DNA from: Vesta saturnalis
Taxonomy: Eukaryota; Arthropoda; Insecta; Coleoptera; Lampyridae
DNA length: 64,000 nt
NCBI GenBank assembly: GCA_036346205.1
Contig: JARFJB010000653.1
Span: forward strand, 1 to 64,000
Reading direction: 5' to 3'
Shown: positions 57,507 to 64,000 of the stretch, piece after piece
Position numbering within the stretch: the first letter of the stretch is position 1
Layout: every line of letters starts with the position of its first letter
Notes under the pieces: generated by a model
The model's database searches: none
What the model saw: only the letters and a program-made list of their open reading frames with translations
Told to the model about the DNA's origin: nothing
Made by a program: the position numbers and the translations under genes

Positions 57507-58905
57507 TCTAAAACAATAAATAAAAAATCAATAAAACTCGAAATCCACTCAACTTGCATTAATTTCTCCAAACACAAAAATCTGAGCTTGTGTTAATAAT
57601 GTAGCGGACGTCTAGTAACCCTCAAAATAAATTTATTTACACACTACAATTGTAGTGTCTATTTGAGTGTTTCTTGTTTCAGAATTAAAAATTGAGCATG
57701 AGCGCCGATTCGAGTATAGAAATTGAGGGTGAGTGACGTCTATGAATTCGGCCCTAAATCTAGACAATACGTTAATTTGCGACAGAGATTCCTTTTAAAA
57801 TCTTGAAATATAAAATGCTATAGGATGGTGATGTACATATGTAAGCTGGATAATACAGCAAAGAGGAGACATTACCACTTTAAACCGCCATGGAGGGAGG
57901 CGGTCTAGTTCCGTTGATGAGGGTAGAAAATAACAAGGATATTGCTTGTAAAATCCTCCATTCAAATAATTCAGTCCAATCCGAAGGTGCAAATCTTAAT
58001 TTAGCAAATAACAATAATCAGTTAGGTGAAGTGCATACAAGCGGTCTGTTTCAAAACCCAGCTTTACCTTTACAATAAATATTAATAAATCGTTACGCTA
58101 AAATGTTGGATTTTTTTGAATTTATGTGATTAGGCACATAAAGTAGGTAAAAGTTGCTATTTTATCTGCTTAATTCGATAAAGTGACATTTTTACCTTGT
58201 CACTAAAGACACGGAAATTGTTACCTATTTGACGTTTGAAAAAAAAATTATACCCACAAAATAGAAAATTATAGTTTAATTAGGGAATACATAATAAGAA
58301 TGATATATAAGAGTTAATAGCGTAAAATGGGGGTTCTATTTACGGTAAAATTATTATGTATATTCCGCAAAACTTACTAAGCAATTGTTAGTGTGGACTG
58401 AAATAAGCCAAATCAAATTACTCTCGTCACAATTTAACTAGAACACACTTCATTCGATTTTAGTGTATGTACTTCAGTAACAATTGTTTACATTTATGTG
58501 AGCTTTTCTAATTACGCTTTATTTGAGAGAATAATGAGCAAAATAAGATGCTAAATTTTGCTAATGTTAAGATCAAAGAATGTGCCTTTAACTATTATAA
58601 TGCTTTTGAAATTGCACAATTATGGTAGTAATATATCGAAATGACGTATTTAATTTGGTTTGACCACAATTATAATATATGTCCTGATGCAAAAGTATGT
58701 TGAATTTACGGCGCATTATCTATTCATAAACAAAAAAATAAAACTTCCTACTTAAACAAGAAAAGGACATTCGTAATATACTATTGATTATACGAAAAAA
58801 TTTAAATGTATTGACCAACACTTTGTATTAACACGGCGCATCGAAATGGAAAACACCATAATTCTGGTTAAAAAGATTGTAACTATTAATTTAACAACAG
58901 AAATA
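57507..58905. other. Stretch with one unplaced ORF
   Basis: Mostly AT-rich. A plus frame at 57890-58078 (62 codons, Asn-rich) has no recognised relatives. CACTACAATTGTAGTG at about 57642 is a perfect palindrome. No supported gene. Confidence 0.5.
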
Positions 58906-59111
58906 TTAAGTTTGTTTGGATGTTGATTTATTATCTTTAGCTTTCTGATGTTCTCGAGTTAGCCAGTTCTCATAGAAGTGAACCAATAAATTTACCGGTA
59001 CCGGTTCCGGAATTGTAGATTTTCCGTTAGTTTTATTGCAACGTTCGGACAGAGCGTGAAATTGAAAAAGTTGGTTGTAAAAATACTCCTGCGGGACATC
59101 ATATTGCTCAC
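58906..59111 (-). CDS. Possible terminal exon of an unidentified host gene
   Basis: After an acceptor TTGTTTTAG|GT (AG at 59112-59113), a minus-strand frame of 68 codons runs to TAA at 58906-58908: EQYDVPQEYFYNQLFQFHAL, then PEPVPVNLLVHFYENWLTRE and a Lys/Ser-rich end. Residue balance is coding-like and its GC content is clearly higher than that of its surroundings. No transposon family matches it. The upstream exons would lie beyond 59.11 kb but I cannot place them; the family is not recognised. Confidence 0.42.
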
Positions 59112-59985
59112 CTAAAACAATAATCCATCCTTATCGAATAACTGAATTTAAGTCATATGAAGAGCTGGTAATGAATCATATTCAACATGTATTATTATGA
59201 TTATATCAATTATAAGATATTGTGTTGCAAAATGTAAAACAAATTTTATTATTAAATCAACTAAAGTGGAACACAAATTCAAAAGGTAAATAGGGTGATA
59301 CAAATTGTAGAGAGGTATTGCTGTCAACAATTAGACTATTGCCTCAACGTAACGTCTGATGACAGAACTAAATATTAATTTACTAGCTTTACCAAAATTT
59401 CGACAGAGTTTACATTATTGATTGATGGATGATTTATTTGAAGCTTGAAATACTGAAATGAATTGTTGTATAAATAAAGGGCAGGGTAACCATCAAAATG
59501 TGATTACTTTTAAAGTAGAAAAACGGTAACATTGGTGAAGTTGAAGAATAGTGAGTTCAAAAATTTCAATCTAATGTACCCACTTACATAAGTAGCTATA
59601 TATTCATTAATTTACATAACGGAGAAAGATAGTCGTCTGAAATGTGATCTACATGATACGTATATACGTACATTACAAGGGATTAGAAAAAAAATTTGTT
59701 TGCGCGGAAAGCAACTTATGCCATAATTGCTACTAGTTTCATTAGTACAAAGAATGGCAATTTTTTGGGATGAGGATGAAAGTTGCTTCGGGATCCAAAT
59801 ACCAGGAACTTCTTAACGAACTGGAGGAATTTCCCTATTAGATATAATAAATTAATACCATAAATGTAATGGAAGACAGTTGCATACCTTCTTAGGATAA
59901 CACTTAACCAACACATGAGTGCAACCCACCCCAACAGAAACGGAAATGAAGCTATATCATCGCATCGCGAACAAGACAAACAATA
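59112..59985. other. Stretch without recognised features
   Basis: AT-rich; no supported gene. It would hold the upstream intron of the possible gene above if that gene is real. Confidence 0.5.
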
Positions 59986-60008
59986 GATATGGCTAAATCC
60001 CAACACGT

Positions 60009-60607
60009 ATGACAAAAATATTCACTCTTAAAAACTACAAACAAATACCGAAAGACCCCACACCATCAATCGAAAGACGGATATACCTGACGCTGGCAAA
60101 ACATAAGGGGGAGTTCTCCGATTACCAGAGAACTAGACTTTCCCCACACTACAGCAAACCTCCGCATCTGTACGGCCTACCAAAGATCCACAACGAAGGA
60201 ATTCCTCTGAGACCAAATGTGATCTCGAGAAATTCACCTTGTCACCCATTAGCACACTATCTGCTAGGTATCATCACACCCTTATCGGGAAAAACCGTAT
60301 CTATGGTCAAGAATACGCAGAACTTCGTGGAAACCATCAGAAACCTCCAACCAAACCACGAAGAAATACTGGTAAGCTCCGACATTGTGAGTCTATTCAC
60401 AAATGTGCCTACCGATAAGGCACTAACTATCATAAAGGACAAGCTGGAAAAGGATGAAACGTTAGACGAACGCACGCAACTCTCGGTAAACACAATAATG
60501 GAACTTCTGACAATATGCATTAGAACTACATATTTCCAGGTAGAAGACAAATTCTACCAACAAGAGTTTGGGATGGCTATGGATTCCCCACTATCACCCA
60601 TAGTGAG

Positions 60608-60701
<94 letters not shown>

Positions 60702-61666
60702 GAAGACCAAGCGATATCCGAATTGACAGAGAAACCAAGGATATGGCTTAGATACGTGGACGATACCTTCGTAGTTTGGCAACACGACAAGCATAAGCTA
60801 GATGAAATAGCCGCGCACCCACCATCAAATTCACAATGGAATTGGAGTCGGAACAAAAACTGCCATTCCTGGATGTACTTGTACACAGGAATGACAACAC
60901 TTTCACGACAAGTGTATACAGGAAACCTACCCACACGGGGAGGTACCTACACTACAACTCCAATCACCACAAAAACGTGAAGTTAGGCGTAGCAAAATGC
61001 TTGTACGATAGAGCAAAAACAATATGCTCAAAACAAGAGGACCTGAACAGAGAAAAAGAAAATATCGCTAGAACACTCAAAGAAAATGGCTACCCCGATC
61101 TAACACCTAACCTTAACAGGGAAAGGGTAACCGAAAAAGAAGAACCTAAATATACAGCGATAATACCATATATACAAGGTACCTCAGACAAAATACGAAG
61201 GATAGGAAGCAAATACAAGATACGCACTGCCTTCAAATCGACCAGAACGCTCAGGGGAATACTAACCAAAACCAAACCATACAATGAAGATCAGAATTCC
61301 AAGAACTGTGTATACAACCTACCATGCGAATGTGGCAGAGCATACATAGGAGAGAGTAGTAGACCACTCAAAGTGAGAACTCAGGAACACAAGAACAACG
61401 TCCGCAAGGGCGAAACAGAAAGATCAAGAATCGCTGAACATGTCTGGAACGAAGACCACCGCATCCAATGGGATAACATACAGATAGTGGGAAAGGACGA
61501 GAATACAACTCGTCGGAAACTCAAAGAAGCCACATTCATCGCACTAGCAGAAAATCCAATAAGCCAAGCTAGTGTAGAAATGAAACCCATATGGATTCCA
61601 ATAATGCACGAAGAGCTTAAGCGCAATACACCTGCGCAAGAGGTTACGGCGCAACATGCGCAATAA
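60009..61666 (+). pseudogene. Penelope-like reverse transcriptase with GIY-YIG endonuclease
   Basis: LKNYKQIPKDPT (start region), HLYGLPKIHNEGIPLRPNVI, SSDIVSLFTNVPTDKAL (catalytic Asp motif A), FGMAMDSPLSPIVSNIY (motif B), then an 88-bp TA expansion read as Tyr-Ile, and WLRYVDDTFVVW (catalytic YVDD). A one-base shift near 60825 is followed by QKLPFLDVLVHR, VYRKPTHTGRYLHYNSNH, and GIY-YIG region CVYNLPCECGRAYIGESSRP with R...EH, stop at 61666. This protein copies RNA and cuts DNA for Penelope integration. The catalytic residues remain, but the Tyr-Ile insert lies between motif B and YVDD. Confidence 0.9.
60611..60698. repeat. TA microsatellite inside the RT coding frame
   Basis: 44 TA units placed right after AATATA of the NIY codons, where related RTs have NIY plus a short stretch. 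Because TATATA encodes Tyr-Ile, the reading frame is not broken. Confidence 0.97.
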
Positions 61667-61687
61667 ACTTCTGCGCAACCACGAAAA

Positions 61688-61691
<4 letters not shown>

Positions 61692-61737
<46 letters not shown>
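61692..61737. repeat. TA microsatellite after the Penelope ORF
   Basis: 23 TA units about 25 bp after the stop. Confidence 0.97.
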
Positions 61738-61739
<2 letters not shown>

Positions 61740-61755
61740 TTCTAACAAATATATA

Positions 61756-61830
61756 TTGGATTACTCAGTGGCTCAGCTCAAGTGAAAGGTACCAAGTTCG
61801 AATCCGAGAGTAGTCAAGTGCTTGAGAAAA
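61756..61830 (+). other. tRNA-like segment in the Penelope tail
   Basis: GTGGCTCAGCTCAAGTG (A-box-like) and AAGTTCGAATCCGAG (B-box-like) are spaced like an RNA polymerase III internal promoter. The T-stem does not pair well, so no functional tRNA is claimed. It may be a SINE-like or pol III relic. Confidence 0.35.
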
Positions 61831-61869
61831 AATTAGATATAACATATGAATTCGACTCAAGTGCGAAAA

Positions 61870-61930
61870 CAGTCCTTCTCAGGACTAAGCCTGATGACGG
61901 AAGCAAAGTCCCCTTCCGAAACGTCGCGCT
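61870..61930 (+). ncRNA. Hammerhead-ribozyme-like motif of the Penelope terminal region
   Basis: CTGATGA (61891-61897), stem CGGAAG/CTTCCG (61898-61903 with 61913-61918), then AAACGTC. This is close to the CUGAUGA-stem II-GAAA-C-GUC core of the short hammerhead ribozymes known in Penelope-like elements. Either the stem uses the G needed at position 12 or an extra C follows CUGAUGA, so activity is doubtful. A separate AGTCCT/AGGACT hairpin precedes it. Confidence 0.5.
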
Positions 61931-61979
61931 CAAAAAGCATAAACTGTGGAAATAGGCCGCTCACCCCCACTAAGTTTAA

Positions 61980-62560
61980 ACATGTTGTCACGACGATGTC
62001 ATGAGTTCATTGAAGGTGAATACTCCACTTCAAGCTAAAAATAGAAATTGCAATGTCATCATCATCATATTACAATTCTTAGAAGTCTAAAAATAGAGTG
62101 GTCAAGGTCAAAGGTTATTGACCTGTAGGGGTATCGTATGACAGTTCTTAGTGTTTCTAAACTAAAAGTAGGACAAGGTGGGTATTTAACAAGTTTAAAC
62201 ATGTAAGATACTCAAATCAAGGACACATTTAAATCAAAATTCAAAGCTAAAAATAGAAATTGCTAGGCCATCATACTACAATTCTTAGAAAACTAAATAT
62301 AGGGTTTTCTATTGATGAGACTAAAAAAAATGTAGCGTATAATATGGTGTCTGCAGGTATATTGGCTAAGCTCTTCAAGGTTAAAATTTATTGGTATCAT
62401 ATTACAATTCATACAAACCAATCTTCAAGGTTAAATTTTATTGACAAGGTATTGAGAAGGTATTATATTACAGTTCTTATGTTAGACTCTTCAAGGTTCT
62501 TAGGAATAGCAAAATAAGCATTCTTAACCAATGACACATGTAACTGGCTTTGTGAGTATT
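61980..62560 (+). repeat. Degenerate repeat units related to the 47.5-50 kb field
   Basis: AGCTAAAAATAGAAATTGC is followed by CATCAT and ACAATTCTTAGAA twice (about 62033 and 62242). There is an exact TCAAGGTCA at 62102 and several CTTCAAGGTTAAA copies. No gene was recognised. Confidence 0.6.
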
Positions 62561-62865
62561 GTCAGACTTTGTGCATGCTCAGTATTGCTCGGGTATCCTC
62601 GTGGAGTCTACCCTTCTATATAAGTTTAAATTTTATAATCACATATCATTCGCTTCGACATCATGTGTTTCTAAAAAGTATATATGTTAAAGCACTGTTT
62701 TTGCACATTAAAACCGCTTACATATTTACTATTGTAATAGTGTGTGTAAACCTAACCAGAATATCAGTTATATTTGTTTAAATGTAGCATGTAGAAGTAC
62801 GGCACGATTGCATTAGCGCATATACAACGCGCTAACGAAGACAGCCAGGCAAATATAGAAAAGTA

Positions 62866-63216
62866 ATGATTGTTATAATTGCTCATTATGTATTCAAGCC
62901 TCCATTTCCATGGTACACCTTGGATAGTGAATTTCAAAAACAAGCTAATTGGTTAATTCACAACCACCACTTTTTCAAGTGGGAATATGGATTCCCTCGT
63001 ATACTTCGTGATTTCATATCAACAACAGATGAGGTGTAGTACGTTAAAGGATGAGGGAAAGCTGATTTTATTCAAAAATTTTTAAAACAACGCATTACGA
63101 TGTTTGAAGAACAACCTACTTTACCCAAACTTCATCCATGCTGTCACTGCGCTTTGGCTCATGTATATCATTTATATGAAAACAACTGTAATGAAATTCT
63201 AATAAAGTTTTATTAA
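62866..63216 (+). pseudogene. Unknown protein family copy 2
   Basis: Plus strand: VIIAHYVFKPPFPWYTLDSE, ANWLIHNHHFFKWEYGFPRI, an in-frame stop, YVKG, a second stop, GKADFIQKFLKQRITMFEEQ and CCHCALAHVYHLYEN, ending at 63214-63216. The Cys/His-rich end might bind a metal. It matches copy 1 at 50.3/51.6 kb block by block. Function and origin are unknown; multicopy occurrence suggests a mobile element passenger or an expanded arthropod family. Confidence 0.55.
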
Positions 63217-63222
63217 CTGACA

Positions 63223-63224
<2 letters not shown>

Positions 63225-63284
<60 letters not shown>
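63225..63284. repeat. TA microsatellite
   Basis: About 29 TA units just after the unknown protein copy 2. Confidence 0.96.
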
Positions 63285-63289
<5 letters not shown>

Positions 63290-64000
63290 CTTATCCGCAT
63301 GTATTACCTCAACGCTTTTATGATTATGTCAAAGAAGAACTGGATAATTTTTCCCAAATACAGATAGCTGTAATTCTTAGAAACAAGAAAAAAAAAATTG
63401 GGGTCGTTGAGGGAGAGTGTGCATGTTATATTGCATAAAGAAAATTTTTTGGCGGAAAATATAAATTTTTCAAGCTGGTCAAGGTCAAAGCTAAAAATAG
63501 AAGTAGCAAGGTAATCATGCTTAGAAATCTAAAAGTTTTTTGAGTAGGTTAGCAGTTTTGAAAGGATGCATGTTTATAATAATAAAAAGGCTTCTCCAGG
63601 TATGCATGATTCAGTAAACTTTTTATTGCTAGAAATGGTGAAAGTAATAAGAATGATAAGAAGGGAAAGAAATAAATAATTATTAAGTATTGATGAGAGA
63701 AAGGAAAGACTCGAGGTGTTAATCAATAAAGTGAAAGATTTGCGGATAGATTTAGAGCTGTATGAGCTGAAAAAAAAATGAATCAACTTCGAGTGAATGT
63801 GCCATGAAAATTATTAAAAGAGTGTACAATCAAATAAATTTTATCTAAGAATAAACATTTGTGTAAAATTTCTTTTTGGATAATGAGAACCTAAATTGCT
63901 TTCGGTCTGCCGGAAACAGTTACCGCTTCTGAGAAACAGCTACCTGTTTTTGAGAAGCGGGTACCGGTTTTAGGTCTGTTTTTGAGCTGTTTTGAGCTGT
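63285..64000. other. Stretch without recognised genes
   Basis: Contains TCAAGGTCA at 63479, AGCTAAAAATAGAAG at about 63489, and short GGAAACAG/GAGAAACAG/GAGAAGCGGGTACC units at 63910-63970, all related to the repeat field further left. A minus frame at 63574-63786 is low-complexity Ser/Leu/Ile. Confidence 0.5.

Larger units (their letters stand above)
59990..61930 (+). mobile_element. Penelope-like element 1
   Basis: Plus strand, 5'-truncated near 59990 (upstream domain missing). RT, GIY-YIG endonuclease, a TA microsatellite, a tRNA-like segment, and a hammerhead-like tail follow in order. Moderately intact: one frameshift and one microsatellite expansion in the coding part. Confidence 0.9.

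Noticed and set aside
57890..58078. 62-codon Asn-rich plus-strand frame
   Set aside because: No recognisable relatives, no splice context that I can support, and easily expected by chance.

Overview
This 64 kb window looks like heterochromatin-like or gene-poor DNA from an arthropod, most probably an insect. It is strongly AT-rich and holds almost nothing but broken mobile elements of classes typical of insect genomes: CR1/Jockey-group LINEs, a Tx1/L1-like LINE, an RTE end, Penelope-like elements, BEL/Pao and Ty3/gypsy-like LTR elements, a Polinton/Maverick, piggyBac, Tc1/mariner types and PIF/Harbinger. No rRNA or tRNA gene and no bacterial feature was seen. The species cannot be named from the sequence alone.

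Region 1 (1-17.7 kb) is the most unusual part. Eight minus-strand copies of related non-LTR retrotransposons (called E1 to E8 here) lie head to tail. They are separated by long arrays of the hexamer AGTAAT (ATTACT on the element strand). E7 is full length, with ORF1 (PHD-like zinc finger, coiled coil, FP25K-like C-terminus) and ORF2 (endonuclease plus reverse transcriptase), and is broken mainly by frameshifts. E2, E3, E4 and E5 are 5'-truncated ORF2 copies. E1 and E6 keep the 5' end and ORF1 but have no ORF2, and E8 is non-coding. Seven of the eight 3' ends carry the same two-step RNA hairpin with compensatory base changes. The layout suggests insertion into a hexamer microsatellite in fixed orientation, with ORF1-only copies perhaps moved by ORF2 copies.

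Region 2 (17.7-28.3 kb) is mostly unrecognised AT-rich DNA. It has a 315-bp tandem duplication, a large palindrome with a tRNA-like T-arm, a piggyBac remnant and a transposase remnant. Region 3 (28.3-35.3 kb) is a three-layer nest. A Polinton packaging-ATPase gene is split by a LINE, and that LINE is split by a 2.55 kb LTR element (4-bp target duplication, tRNA-Lys primer site, RNase H and integrase lost). An RTE tail follows. Region 4 (35.4-45.2 kb) has a Tx1/L1-like LINE bounded on both sides by compound GT/GTGC microsatellite, then three Tc1/mariner-type transposons, one with a 62-bp intron in its transposase.

Region 5 (45.2-64 kb) is a mixture. It holds a degenerate repeat field rich in TCAAGGTCA, two copies of an unknown protein family (one interrupted by a TIR element with TA target duplication), two Penelope-like elements with hammerhead-ribozyme-like tails, a BEL/Pao relic, a PIF/Harbinger element with an intron, and one possible host-gene terminal exon at 58.9-59.1 kb. 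Almost every coding element is broken by stops, frameshifts or truncation; none looks fully intact.
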